Shown here: piece by piece, positions 29,323 to 38,098 of the stretch
Layout: the number at the start of each line of letters is the position of its first letter
Position numbering within the stretch: position 1 is the stretch's first letter
Source of the DNA: Cerasibacillus terrae
Lineage (GTDB): Bacteria; Bacillota; Bacilli; Bacillales; Amphibacillaceae
Length of the DNA: 64,000 nt
Direction of reading: 5' to 3'
Assembly: GCF_008039555.1 (NCBI RefSeq)
Contig: NZ_VDUW01000004.1
Coordinates: 180,132-244,131 of the forward strand
The notes under the pieces: model-generated
Told to the model about the DNA's origin: nothing
The model's database searches: none
Seen by the model: the letters and a program-made list of their open reading frames with translations, nothing else
Program-made: the position numbers and the translations under genes

Positions 29323-29358
29323 AATAAGGGATAACTGTTGTACAGCTATCCCTTATTT
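29323..29358 (-). terminator. Terminator of the PadR-DUF1700-DUF4097 operon
   Basis: Arms AATAAGGGATA / TATCCCTTATT with a further ACTGT/ACAG inner pairing; on the minus strand followed by TTTTTATG. It starts just after the DUF4097 stop. Confidence 0.75.
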
Positions 29359-29363
29359 ATGGA

Positions 29364-30206
29364 TTATTTTGTTATTATAATTTTACCATTATCTGTTTCT
29401 AATTTAATCGTATTGTCTCCATTTCCGATTACTGTATCCCAGTCCGATTGATTAAAAACATCGATACTTCCATTATCAGTCTTTAAATCAAATATAACAT
29501 TTGTTGGTTCTTTTTCTGTTTGAATTTCAATTTTTCCATTATCCGTTTTAAAATCTATAGAACGCTCTAAATCTTCGGTTATTAAAGAAATACTTCCATT
29601 ATTTGTTTTACTGGATAATGTACCTGTAACATGATTTAAAACAATCTTACCGTTACTGGATTTTGTGGTGACAGTAGAAGCATCTACATTTGCAAGATTG
29701 ATTCTGCCATTATTTGAATTTGCAGTAAGGTTATCACTAGCCATATTATTTATTTCGATCCGCCCATTATCCGTACGTATATCTGCTGTTTTTACATCAA
29801 TTTCTTCTATCATAATTCTTCCATTATCACTTTCTATTTGTAATGATTCATATTGTTTTTTTGGTATATATAATTTTAATGCTGAACCTTTAGAAAAGAA
29901 GTCAAAGCGAAACAATTTCTTTTGATTCATATCAACATGAACTTCAAGAGTTGAATTCTTTACTTCACTCGAAAAATTATAATCCGAATAATTGGTTCTA
30001 TATTCCAATATCGCATTCTTCTCATTCGTAGGAATCAGTTCTATTTTTGCACTATCTACTGATATGTTTATCGTATCAAATACTGTATCGATAATTTTTT
30101 CTTCTTTCATTTCTTTGTCTGAATATAATGTTTTAAAATTAAATAGGCTCCCAACAATACCAATAATTAAGAGGACAGAAGCTACCATTACTAATTTTTT
30201 AAGCAT
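29364..30206 (-). CDS. DUF4097 beta-helix-like envelope protein
   Basis: 280 residues: one N-terminal membrane helix (about 5-23) and then repeats of the type TDNGRIEINN / SNNGRINLAN / SSNGKIVLNH / TNNGSISLI, about one per beta strand, the DUF4097 signature. Related proteins (YvlB type) sit in envelope-stress operons. Overlaps the DUF1700 gene by eight bases. Confidence 0.85.
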   Translation of the reverse strand: MLKKLVMVASVLLIIGIVGSLFNFKTLYSDKEMKEEKIIDTVFDTINISVDSAKIELIPTNEKNAILEYRTNYSDYNFSSEVKNSTLEVHVDMNQKKLFRFDFFSKGSALKLYIPKKQYESLQIESDNGRIMIEEIDVKTADIRTDNGRIEINNMASDNLTANSNNGRINLANVDASTVTTKSSNGKIVLNHVTGTLSSKTNNGSISLITEDLERSIDFKTDNGKIEIQTEKEPTNVIFDLKTDNGSIDVFNQSDWDTVIGNGDNTIKLETDNGKIIITK

Positions 30207-30777
30207 TTTTCAGCCCTCCTTTAACAAACTTAACATTCACTTGTAAATATTTTGTAAATCCACGAATCAATAGACGGGTAGCGAAGTACATTCCAATGGT
30301 TATAAATAAACCTACACCCGAAAGCACAAAGGAGATAAAGAAATCAAACCACAGAAATGTATCGGGATAGATGAATAAATTGATTAACACTAAAAGAGGA
30401 GAAATAGTAAATGAAATACCAACAGCCCATCCTCCAAGTACCAAACCTGCAATCGCAATAAAAGGTCCAAGTACAATAACGAGGTTGAAGAAACTTAATC
30501 CAATCACTGCCCAAACAGCTCGTAAAACATCACCAGCCGATGCATTCGTTTCTACCTTTTCAAGATGATAGGAAGCAATCATTTCCTTCGCTATTTTATT
30601 CGGTGAACCGAGTGATTCGGAGATTTCCTTCTCAGACTTACCTTCCATTTTTCCAATTTCAAAATGTTCCTTGAAGTCATGTAGTATGTCTTGACGCTCT
30701 TCTTTAGGAAGCTTTTTTAAATATTTATCCAACGTACCCAAAAACTGATCTTCATTCATCATCAATCCCCTCCTCAA
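30199..30777 (-). CDS. DUF1700 (HAAS-domain) membrane protein
   Basis: 192 residues. The N-terminal soluble part (FLGTLDKYLKKLPKEERQDI and ESLGSPNKIAKEMI) is the HAAS signalling domain; about four membrane helices follow. PadR-HAAS-DUF4097 triplets are common in Firmicutes and are linked to envelope sensing. Overlaps PadR by 26 bases. Confidence 0.85.
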   Translation of the reverse strand: MRRGLMMNEDQFLGTLDKYLKKLPKEERQDILHDFKEHFEIGKMEGKSEKEISESLGSPNKIAKEMIASYHLEKVETNASAGDVLRAVWAVIGLSFFNLVIVLGPFIAIAGLVLGGWAVGISFTISPLLVLINLFIYPDTFLWFDFFISFVLSGVGLFITIGMYFATRLLIRGFTKYLQVNVKFVKGGLKNA

Positions 30778-31075
30778 TTAATTCATTCACTGCTTTTGAA
30801 AATTCCTTCCATTCCTGCATCTGTTGATGAAGGTGCTTTTTCCCCTTTTCAGTTAAAGCATAATACTTACGTGCAGGTCCTTCTTTTGATTCTTGAAAAT
30901 ATGTTGTAAAATAATCTGCTTTCGTCAGTCTCCTTAATAAGGGATATATTGAACCATCAGAGATTTCAATTTTACTTGAAATTCGTTGCACTAGTTCATA
31001 ACCATAACAGTCTTTTTTATCTAATAAAACGAGAACACAGAGCTCTAAAATACCCTTTTTAAATTGAACATTCAT
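30752..31075 (-). CDS. PadR-family transcriptional regulator
   Basis: 107 residues. Winged helix with LELCVLVLLDKKDCYGYELVQ, SDGSIYPLLRRLTKADY and YFQESKEGPARKYYALTEKG, the standard PadR blocks. First gene of its operon and probably autoregulated through the inverted repeat upstream. Confidence 0.9.
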   Translation of the reverse strand: MNVQFKKGILELCVLVLLDKKDCYGYELVQRISSKIEISDGSIYPLLRRLTKADYFTTYFQESKEGPARKYYALTEKGKKHLHQQMQEWKEFSKAVNELIEEGIDDE

Positions 31076-31101
31076 ATTTTCACTCCATCCTATTATCAGC
31101 T

Positions 31102-31160
31102 ACCTTGCAATGAACAATACTCAATATTAATATAGCATATGGTACTGTTCATTACAAGGT
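31102..31160. promoter_or_regulatory. Long inverted repeat upstream of padR
   Basis: ACCTTGCAATGAACA (31102-31116) and TGTTCATTACAAGGT (31146-31160) are 15-base arms with one mismatch, 29 bases apart. They flank AATATTAATATAG-type promoter DNA 27-85 bases before padR and are probably a pair of PadR operators. Confidence 0.6.
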
Positions 31161-31357
31161 ACCTATTTTTGTGTAAAAAGGGCATTATTCATAGATTTAA
31201 TGGACTGTGTTGGAATTAGAAGAAAAAAGAAATGAATCTCATAAGGGGTAACATGTAATGGACAAGCATTTATATGTCATGATATTATGAATTATGAAAA
31301 TATTAATTTAGTGAATCTTTTAAAACTAATTAGCCATTATAACTAGGAGGAATTTGC

Positions 31358-31756
31358 ATGTTTCGTACGATGATGAAAAGTAAAATTCACCGTGCTCGTG
31401 TTACAGAAGCTAATTTAAATTATGTAGGAAGTATTACCATTGATCAAGATATTTTAGACAAAGTAAATATATTACCACATGAAAAAGTACAGATTGTCAA
31501 TAACAACAATGGTGCTCGCCTTGAAACATATGTAATTGCTGGTGAAAGAGGTTCAGGTATGATTTGTTTAAATGGTGCCGCAGCAAGACTTGTGCAAAAA
31601 GGAGATGTTGTGATTATTGTTTCTTATGCACTTGTTTCAAATAAAGAGATTGCCTCCCATCAGCCAATTATTGCCCTAATGAATGAGAAAAATGAAGTGA
31701 AACAATTGATTCATGAAGAAGCTCCTTTAACAGATGGTGAAATATATAATATGTAA
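31358..31756 (+). CDS. panD: Aspartate 1-decarboxylase proenzyme
   Basis: 132 residues. Self-cleavage site YVGSITID (Gly24-Ser25) creates the pyruvoyl group; [22 protein letters not shown] follows as in all PanD. Makes beta-alanine for pantothenate and coenzyme A. Ribosome-binding site AGGAGG. panB and panC are not next to it in this window. Confidence 0.95.
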   Translation: MFRTMMKSKIHRARVTEANLNYVGSITIDQDILDKVNILPHEKVQIVNNNNGARLETYVIAGERGSGMICLNGAAARLVQKGDVVIIVSYALVSNKEIASHQPIIALMNEKNEVKQLIHEEAPLTDGEIYNM

Positions 31757-31873
31757 AGAATATTTGGCTGGGCAGAAATTTTAAATTCAACTGAACCAAA
31801 AACATGTAATCTTTGAGACGAAAGTTTTCTATTTCAAAAGGAGTTATCCAATTTATAGAGGTAGGTGAGGAAA

Positions 31874-32620
31874 ATGGAAATTTTCGATTCACATTTACAT
31901 ATTATTGACAAAAGATACCCACTTATTGAGAACCAAGGATTTATGCCCAATCCTTTTACTTCTAAAGATTACTTACAAATAGTAAAGGATATAAATGTAC
32001 GTGGAGGAGCAGTTGTATCAGGTTCTTTTCAGGGATTTGATCAATCCTATTTAATCGATACACTAAAAATACTTGGTGATCAATTTGTTGGTGTGACTCA
32101 ATTACCCCACAACGTCCCGGATGAGTATATTATAGAACTTGATAAATATGGCGTAAAAGCAATCCGTTTCAACGTAAACCGTGGAGGTTCTGAAGATATT
32201 TCACGGTTAGACTATTTTGCAAGAAGAGTATATGAATTGGTAAATTGGCATACCGAATTATATATTAATTCGAACACTTTACCAGAAATAACTACAATAA
32301 TAGAAAAGCTCCCCGCAGTTTCCATCGACCATTTAGGTCTATCTAGACATGGATTGCCTAATCTTCTATATTTAGTAGATAAAGGAGTAATGGTGAAAGC
32401 AACCGGTTTTGGAAGAGTTGATTTTGATGTTGCAAAAGCGATAAAGAAAATCCATTCCATAAACCCAGATGCTTTAATGTTTGGAACAGACTTACCTTCT
32501 ACAAGAGCAAAATGGCCTTTTCGTTTTTCAGATATTAAGCTAATTAAAGATGCACTTGATGAAGAAGCAGCTAAAAAGGTTTTCTATAAAAATGCGCTTC
32601 AATGGTATTTGAGCAAGTAA
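31874..32620 (+). CDS. Amidohydrolase-family metal-dependent hydrolase
   Basis: 248 residues from ATG 31874 (GTGAGG upstream). TIM-barrel with the metal motif DSHLHIID at the start, SIDHLGLSRHG in the middle and MFGTDLPSTRAKWPF at the end, as in the TatD-like/2-pyrone-4,6-dicarboxylate hydrolase group. The substrate is unknown. Confidence 0.82.
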   Translation: MEIFDSHLHIIDKRYPLIENQGFMPNPFTSKDYLQIVKDINVRGGAVVSGSFQGFDQSYLIDTLKILGDQFVGVTQLPHNVPDEYIIELDKYGVKAIRFNVNRGGSEDISRLDYFARRVYELVNWHTELYINSNTLPEITTIIEKLPAVSIDHLGLSRHGLPNLLYLVDKGVMVKATGFGRVDFDVAKAIKKIHSINPDALMFGTDLPSTRAKWPFRFSDIKLIKDALDEEAAKKVFYKNALQWYLSK

Positions 32621-32682
32621 GTATTTTTATTTTATTCTTGGAATTTTTTTATTATATTTAATAAATTGAAAGGATGTTGAAG

Positions 32683-33591
32683 ATGGTAATTGCAAAACCA
32701 CTCTATCGACCATTAAAACTAGAAATATTATATTATTTAAGCATTCGGATAAAATTATCCTCTAATGAAAAGCAATATTATTTAAATTTGAAAAAGGGCT
32801 ATGAAGGTGAGCGGGAATTTGCATCCTGGTTAAAGGATTTATCAGATAATTATATTATTTTATATGACGTACTACTCGAACACAATAACAGCCTGTTTCA
32901 AATAGACGCATTAGTACTTACCCCAACCATTGTTTACCTGTTTGAAATAAAAAATTACGAGGGAGATTTTTACATCGAATCAGACATATGGTACACCTCG
33001 ACAGGAAACGAAATCAAAAATCCTATCCTCCAACTTAGGCGATGCGAATCCGCTCTTCGAAGTTTCCTCCAATCCTGCGGTTACACCCTACCAATCAATA
33101 GTCACGTAGTCTTTACTAATTCTGAATTTGCTTTATTCCAAGCTCCTCGAAACCAGCCCATTATTCTTCCAGCACAACGAAATCGTTTTATCAAGGATTT
33201 AAATATGAATGCCCCTCATTCCAAAAATTATACACTTGCTAAACAATTCATGTCTGCTCACCTACAACAATCACCATACAATCTTGCACCAAAATTTGAC
33301 TATAATTCCCTAAAAAAAGGTATCATCTGTGCGACATGTGGAGCTTTTTTATCACCAACTAAAAATGTGCAATTTGTATGTGAACATTGTGGCCATAAAG
33401 AAAAAATAGATACATCTATTTTAAGATCGATTCGTGAATTTGAAATTCTTTTTCCAAATAAAAAAATAACTACCAATATCATTTACAATTGGTGCAAAAT
33501 TATCTACTCAAAAAAGACGATTAGAAGAATACTATCAAAAAATTATATGATTGTAGGGCATGGCAAAGCAGCTCATTATGTGCCAAAATGA
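32683..33591 (+). CDS. NERD-domain protein with zinc ribbon and helical C-terminus (NERD-1)
   Basis: 302 residues from ATG 32683 (GAAAGG upstream; ATG 32674 is too close to it). Residues about 30-150 form a NERD nuclease-related domain: KGYEGEREFASWL, then FQIDALV and FEIKNYEGDFYI with the E..D..ExK spacing of PD-(D/E)xK nucleases. A zinc ribbon follows (CATCGAFL...CEHCGH, about 210-235), then a helical end with ITTNIIYNWCK and SKKTIRRILSKN that looks like a DNA-binding helix-turn-helix. It is a paralogue of the protein at 51971-52906. 51-bp array 3 starts 17 bases after the stop codon, with no terminator between. Confidence 0.85.
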   Translation: MVIAKPLYRPLKLEILYYLSIRIKLSSNEKQYYLNLKKGYEGEREFASWLKDLSDNYIILYDVLLEHNNSLFQIDALVLTPTIVYLFEIKNYEGDFYIESDIWYTSTGNEIKNPILQLRRCESALRSFLQSCGYTLPINSHVVFTNSEFALFQAPRNQPIILPAQRNRFIKDLNMNAPHSKNYTLAKQFMSAHLQQSPYNLAPKFDYNSLKKGIICATCGAFLSPTKNVQFVCEHCGHKEKIDTSILRSIREFEILFPNKKITTNIIYNWCKIIYSKKTIRRILSKNYMIVGHGKAAHYVPK

Positions 33592-33604
33592 GCTTTTACA
33601 TCTC

Positions 33605-34015
33605 CAGTTGGGTGACCGATTTTCTGACTTTCTCGCTTTTTCGGGCATCCATTTTCGATTGGATGACCGATTTGCTGGTTTTCTCGCTTTTTCGGGCATC
33701 CATTTCCGGTTGGGTGACCGATTTGCTGCTTTCTTCACTTTTTTGGGCATCCATTTCCGGTTGGATGACCGATTTGCTGCTTTTCTCACTTTTTCGGGCA
33801 TCCATTTCCGGTTGGATGACCGATTTGCTGCTTTCTTCACTTTTTCGGGCATCCATTTCCGGTTGGATGATCGATTTTCTGGTTTTCTCACTTTTCCGGG
33901 CATCCATTTCCGGTTGGGTGACTGATTTTCTGACTTTCTCACTTTTCCGGGCATCCATTTCCGGTTGGATGACCGGGTTTCCGACTTTCTCACTTTTCCG
34001 GGCATCCATTTTTAG
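33605..34015 (+). repeat. 51-bp tandem array 3 (8 units, superfamily I) behind NERD-1
   Basis: CGGGC boxes at 33642, 33693, 33744 (TGGGC), 33795, 33846, 33897, 33948 and 33999, always 51 bases apart, preceded by a partial unit. Conserved blocks: CTTTTTCGGGCATCCATTTC, then CGGTTGGATGACCGAT, then TTGCTG-TTTTCTCA. It shares GGCATCCATTTC and TGACCGAT with array 4 and TGACCGAT with array 1. Confidence 0.95.
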
Positions 34016-34064
34016 CTAAATGATTGATTTTTTGGTAGAAGAATTAATAGTATCTTAACAATAA

Positions 34065-34078
34065 TACAATATATTGCA
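34065..34078. promoter_or_regulatory. GntR operator upstream of its own gene
   Basis: TACAATATATTGCA is one base away from the perfect palindrome TGCAATATATTGCA. It lies 68 bases before the GntR-family start and recurs twice upstream of brnQ (36368, 36413). Confidence 0.6.
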
Positions 34079-34145
34079 TATACCAATGCTTACCTTTTTA
34101 TAGTATAATTGAATTTATATACTATTTTAGAAAGGGTGAGTTGTC

Positions 34146-34811
34146 ATGCCAATTCCAAGTGACCATCAAAAACCAATTCGTCAATCAGCGAAAGAGAGTG
34201 CATTTAACCAACTCCAGCAATGGATTATTGATGGTACCATGCAACCTGGTGAAAAATTAAATGACTCTGAAATCGCCCGTGCATTAGGAATTAGTAGAAC
34301 TCCAGTGCGAGAATCATTGCAGTTACTAGAAGTACAGGGCTTTGTAAAAATGTATCCGGGTAAAGCAACTCAGGTTACCGAAATAGATAGAGAATCAATC
34401 CACGACTTGCTACCACCTTTAGCAGTTTTGCAAGCGCTATCTACCGAATTAGCTATTAATCACTTAAATAATAAAGTGATCAACCTGCTTGAACAAACAA
34501 ATAAAAGATTTGCTGAAGCAATTCAACTAGAAGATTACTTCTCTGCATTGAAAATTGACGAAGAGTTTCATGAAATCATTGTTGATACAGCAAAAAATCC
34601 ATATATTCACTCGATTGTAACTTCACTTCAAGCACATGTAAGGAGATTATTTTTCCATAACTCCATCATATTAACTAAAAAATCAATTGATGAACATACA
34701 GCTATCATTGAATTAATGAAAATAGGAGCAAGAGCGAAGGCTTCTGAGGTAATGAAGGAAAATTGGCTTCGTGCCATTGAAGAATTCACCCGAATTTCCT
34801 CACCATCTTAA
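34146..34811 (+). CDS. GntR-family regulator, FadR/FCD type
   Basis: 221 residues. N-terminal winged helix (AFNQLQQWIIDGTMQPGEKL, DSEIARALGISRTPVRESLQ) and an all-helical FCD effector domain (about 85-215) with D/H ligands (KIDEEFHEIIVD, DEHTAIIELM). Ribosome-binding site AAAGGGTGAG. The shared operator suggests it controls itself and brnQ, perhaps in response to an amino acid or keto acid. Confidence 0.88.
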   Translation: MPIPSDHQKPIRQSAKESAFNQLQQWIIDGTMQPGEKLNDSEIARALGISRTPVRESLQLLEVQGFVKMYPGKATQVTEIDRESIHDLLPPLAVLQALSTELAINHLNNKVINLLEQTNKRFAEAIQLEDYFSALKIDEEFHEIIVDTAKNPYIHSIVTSLQAHVRRLFFHNSIILTKKSIDEHTAIIELMKIGARAKASEVMKENWLRAIEEFTRISSPS

Positions 34812-34870
34812 GCGCTTGAACCTCTCATGACTGAAGCGATGAATATTCCCAGCTGACTGACAAAACGAAT

Positions 34871-34916
34871 AAATCGCATGAAATCAAAGTTAATAAAATT
34901 GATTTCATGCGATTTT
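34871..34916 (+). terminator. Terminator between gntR and brnQ
   Basis: AAATCGCATGAAATCAA pairs with TTGATTTCATGCGATTT around an 11-base loop, then TTACTTT. Both converging genes can use it. Confidence 0.8.
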
Positions 34917-34949
34917 ACTTTCATGATTTGTATGAAATTATAGCATTTT

Positions 34950-36326
34950 TTAATGTACTTCCATATTTTCCTTTGTATTCGTAACAAATACTTTTTGGAT
35001 AAGTACGATTAAACTAGAAACTGCAATAATGACTAGTGCTGGGATAAACCAGCCAAGCCCTTTGGTATATAATGGCAATGCTTGTTCATAAAACGACACA
35101 AATGGAGTCATCCAAGCAAAGTAATCAATACCAATGGAATCACATAATGCCTTTAAACCATCAAAAATACTAATCATAAACGTACTAAAGGTTGCTAAAA
35201 TGTACACGATTCGTGAATGATTAAACAATGGTGAAAGAAATGTCAAAAGCATTAGAACAATAGCAAGTGGATAAAGAAACATTAAAACAGGTACAGAATA
35301 CGTAATAATGTTCGTCAATCCAAAGTTAGCAATTACAAATGTTAGTACAGAAAAAAATATGGCAAATTTTTTATAGCTGATTTTTGGAAATAATGTCTGA
35401 AAGTATTCTGCACAAGCAACGGTTAATCCAATACTAGTAGTTAAACAAGCGAGTGTCATAATAATCGCTAAGATAACTGAACCAAATGTTCCTAAATAAT
35501 GGGATGCAGCACTACTAAGTACTGGGCCACCGTTTGAAAATATACCAAACATTTCCGTACTCGTTGCACCTAAATAGGCAATTCCTATATAAATAATTCC
35601 AAGCAATACAATCGCGACAACTCCTGATTTTGCAGTTGCTAAGAGAATCCCATTTCTTGAAGTTACACCAAATGAACGAATTGCCTTAATGACTATTATT
35701 CCAAAAACAAGCGAGGCAAGTGCATCCATTGTATTATATCCTTCTAGGAATCCTTGTATAAATGGACCATTCAAAAAGGCTTCTTGTGGTGGTTGAATTG
35801 CCCCCATCGGTTTCAAAATAGCCAAAATTAAGAGAATTCCAAGAAGAATAACGATACCTGGTGCTAAAATCCTTCCTATATTATTTACTAATTTATTAGG
35901 TTTCAATGAAAACAAAAGTGTAATACCAAAGAAAAACAATGTAAAAATGAATAAACCACCTTGCTGAAAACCCTCACCTACAAATGGTGCAATACCTACC
36001 TCATATGCAACAGTCCCTGTCCTTGGTGATGCAAAAAAAGGACCAATTGTTAAGTAAAGTAATGAAGTGAAAAAGACTGCATAAATTGGATGAATCCTAC
36101 TTGCCAGTTCCTGTAAATCATTACTTTTAGAAAAACTCATCGCCAAGATTCCAAGTAATGGCAATCCAACTCCTGTAATCAAGAATCCAAAGATAGCTGG
36201 CCAAAGATTCGACCCAGCATTTTGACCAAGTTGTGCAGGAAAAATCAGATTCCCTGCTCCAAAAAATAACGCAAATAACATCAGCCCTATAATGATGTAC
36301 GATGAAAATGATAGTTTGTTCTTCAT
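34950..36326 (-). CDS. brnQ: Branched-chain amino acid:cation symporter
   Basis: 458 residues, 12 membrane helices, LIVCS family. Family signs: ALFFGAGNLIFPAQLGQNAG at the N-terminus and GFLEGYNTMDALASLVFGIIV in the middle. Takes up Leu, Ile and Val with Na+ or H+. Two copies of the GntR operator lie upstream. Confidence 0.93.
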   Translation of the reverse strand: MKNKLSFSSYIIIGLMLFALFFGAGNLIFPAQLGQNAGSNLWPAIFGFLITGVGLPLLGILAMSFSKSNDLQELASRIHPIYAVFFTSLLYLTIGPFFASPRTGTVAYEVGIAPFVGEGFQQGGLFIFTLFFFGITLLFSLKPNKLVNNIGRILAPGIVILLGILLILAILKPMGAIQPPQEAFLNGPFIQGFLEGYNTMDALASLVFGIIVIKAIRSFGVTSRNGILLATAKSGVVAIVLLGIIYIGIAYLGATSTEMFGIFSNGGPVLSSAASHYLGTFGSVILAIIMTLACLTTSIGLTVACAEYFQTLFPKISYKKFAIFFSVLTFVIANFGLTNIITYSVPVLMFLYPLAIVLMLLTFLSPLFNHSRIVYILATFSTFMISIFDGLKALCDSIGIDYFAWMTPFVSFYEQALPLYTKGLGWFIPALVIIAVSSLIVLIQKVFVTNTKENMEVH

Positions 36327-36367
36327 AGAATGCTCCTTTGGAATATATATTCGTATTTTATCTGATA

Positions 36368-36424
36368 TGCAATATATTAGTAAAACCTATCATACTATCA
36401 TTTTTCGCAAAATGCAATATATTA
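36368..36424. promoter_or_regulatory. Two GntR-type operators upstream of brnQ
   Basis: TGCAATATATTA occurs at 36368-36379 and 36413-36424, 45 bases apart and in the same orientation. Both share the core of the palindrome found before the gntR gene. Confidence 0.6.
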
Positions 36425-36456
36425 CGACATAATTTTGTGAAAATTATTTAAACACT

Positions 36457-36485
36457 AAAAATGGTGCTTCTATTTTAGAAGCACC
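36457..36485 (-). terminator. Terminator after the yqjF pseudogene
   Basis: Minus strand GGTGCTTCTA-AAA-TAGAAGCACC followed by ATTTTTAG. The stem is 9-10 bp and near perfect. Confidence 0.7.
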
Positions 36486-36648
36486 TCCACATATTTTTTT
36501 ATAAGGGGAAAGTAACATAGACTTATTCTATCATTTAAACTGTCCTCTAAATTCTCCTTCCAATAACATACTATAATAGAAGAAAAAAGATTTTAGATTT
36601 CAGTTCTGTATTAACCAATTTGTAAGTATGAAGCAGACGGTACAGTAA

Positions 36649-37386
36649 TCAATGGATTCGCTTAAGTATCCAAGCAAATGCTTGTTTTTTTCGAGTATAA
36701 TGGCATAATGGTTCATTTTGAATACTTGAAAATCTAAAGTTGGTTGGAAGATGGTTTATTTTCACATCTGCACGCTTGACTTGCCAGCGATCATGATGGA
36801 TATCTCCGCGATAAACCTTTTTATGATGAACGACAAAAAAGCAATAACGCTCAAATAGCCAGTTTTCCAAACTATTTAATGAAGGAGTGTATGCATTTGA
36901 AACTGGATGATATAGAATATCAAGTTTTTCCTTATCTTGATTGAGTTCCCTTGAAACACTCTGAAAGTGGATTCCATCTTTTCTCGTTGTCATTCTCATG
37001 CTCGCTTTTCGATATGGCAAGAGAGCCCCTATTCGTGCCCCCCATACAGCCAAACGCTTATTCGCATCTATTGTCAGAAAATAAATACCTGATATTCCCT
37101 TATAAGTAACATAGGTTCGGATATTTACTTGAAGAACTGTATGAAGATAAGGGACTCTAGGCAGTCCTCTCATTCGCATATTTTTCACTTTAAAAGGTAC
37201 TACTCCTAGCCACGCCTTTCCTCGATATGTATCCAGTTCGAGTTCGGGTGGAAGGAGCTCTTGAATAACTTCTTTTTCTATCGGTCAATGGCAAAAAAGT
37301 AAATGATGCCAAGTTTGTGTCATCACCCAAGGTCGTTCTGGTAAAGGAAAAGGACGCCGCTTCGTTTCTAAAAATGCCTTATGCAT
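36649..37386 (-). pseudogene. yqjF: yqjF (DUF2071) with an in-frame stop
   Basis: The full frame has 246 codons from ATG 37386 and would give a DUF2071 protein of normal length. Codon 34 (37287-37285) is TGA in LLFCH*PIEKEVIQELLPPE, where the family has a Trp (typically HWP), so one G-to-A change (TGG to TGA) fits. The rest of the frame is intact (AWLGVVPFKVKNMRMRGLP and onwards) and could be re-initiated at MKNMRMRG (37188), giving 179 residues. Recent inactivation is likely. Sequencing error is the alternative. Confidence 0.75.
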
Positions 37387-37465
37387 AATAAAAATCTCCT
37401 TTAATCACGACTTTGAATTTTAGTATCCCCTGACACGGCCCATATTATTTAATACATTCCAATCA

Positions 37466-38060
37466 AAAAGTTGGATGCCCGATTTTACATGTTTTCTTCT
37501 TTTGCGGGCATCCATTTCATTTTGGATGACCGATTTTCATGATTTTCCACTTTTGCGGGCATCCATTTCATTTTGGATGACCGATTTTATATGTTTTCCT
37601 CTTTTGCGGGCATCCATCTCATTTTGGATGACCGATCTTACATGTTTTCCTCTTTTGCGGGCATCCATTTCATGTTGGGTGACCGATTTTACATGTTTTC
37701 TTCTTTTGCGGGCATCCATTTCATTTTGGTTGACCGATTTTCATGATTTTCCTCTTTTGCGGGCATCCATTTCATGTTGGGTGACCGATTTTACATGTTT
37801 TCTTCTTTTGCGGGCATCCAATTCATGTTGGGTGACCGATTTTCATGATTTTCCGCTTTTGCGGGCATCCATTTCATTTGGTTGACCCGTTTTACATGTT
37901 TTCCACTTTTGCGGGCATCCATCTCATTTTGGTTGACCGGTTTTACATGTTTTCTTCTTTTGCGGGCATCCAATTCATGTTGGGTGACCGGTTTTACATG
38001 TTTTCTTCGTTTACGGGCATCCATCTCATTTTGGTTGACCGGTTTTCTGCTGTATCATCT
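37466..38060 (+). repeat. 51-bp tandem array 4 (11 units, superfamily I)
   Basis: CGGGC boxes at 37505 and every 51 bases to 37862, then 37912 (one 50-bp unit), 37963 and 38014, preceded by a partial unit. Conserved blocks: CTTTTGCGGGCATCCATTTC, then ATTTTGGATGACCGATTTT, then ACATGTTTTCCT or CATGATTTTCC. Units near the right end drift (GTTGACCGG). The array stops about 40 bases from the stop codon of the ABC permease gene. Confidence 0.95.
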
Positions 38061-38098
38061 AATATGGGCGACCAAAATCCTTATTTCTCGTTGCTAGA

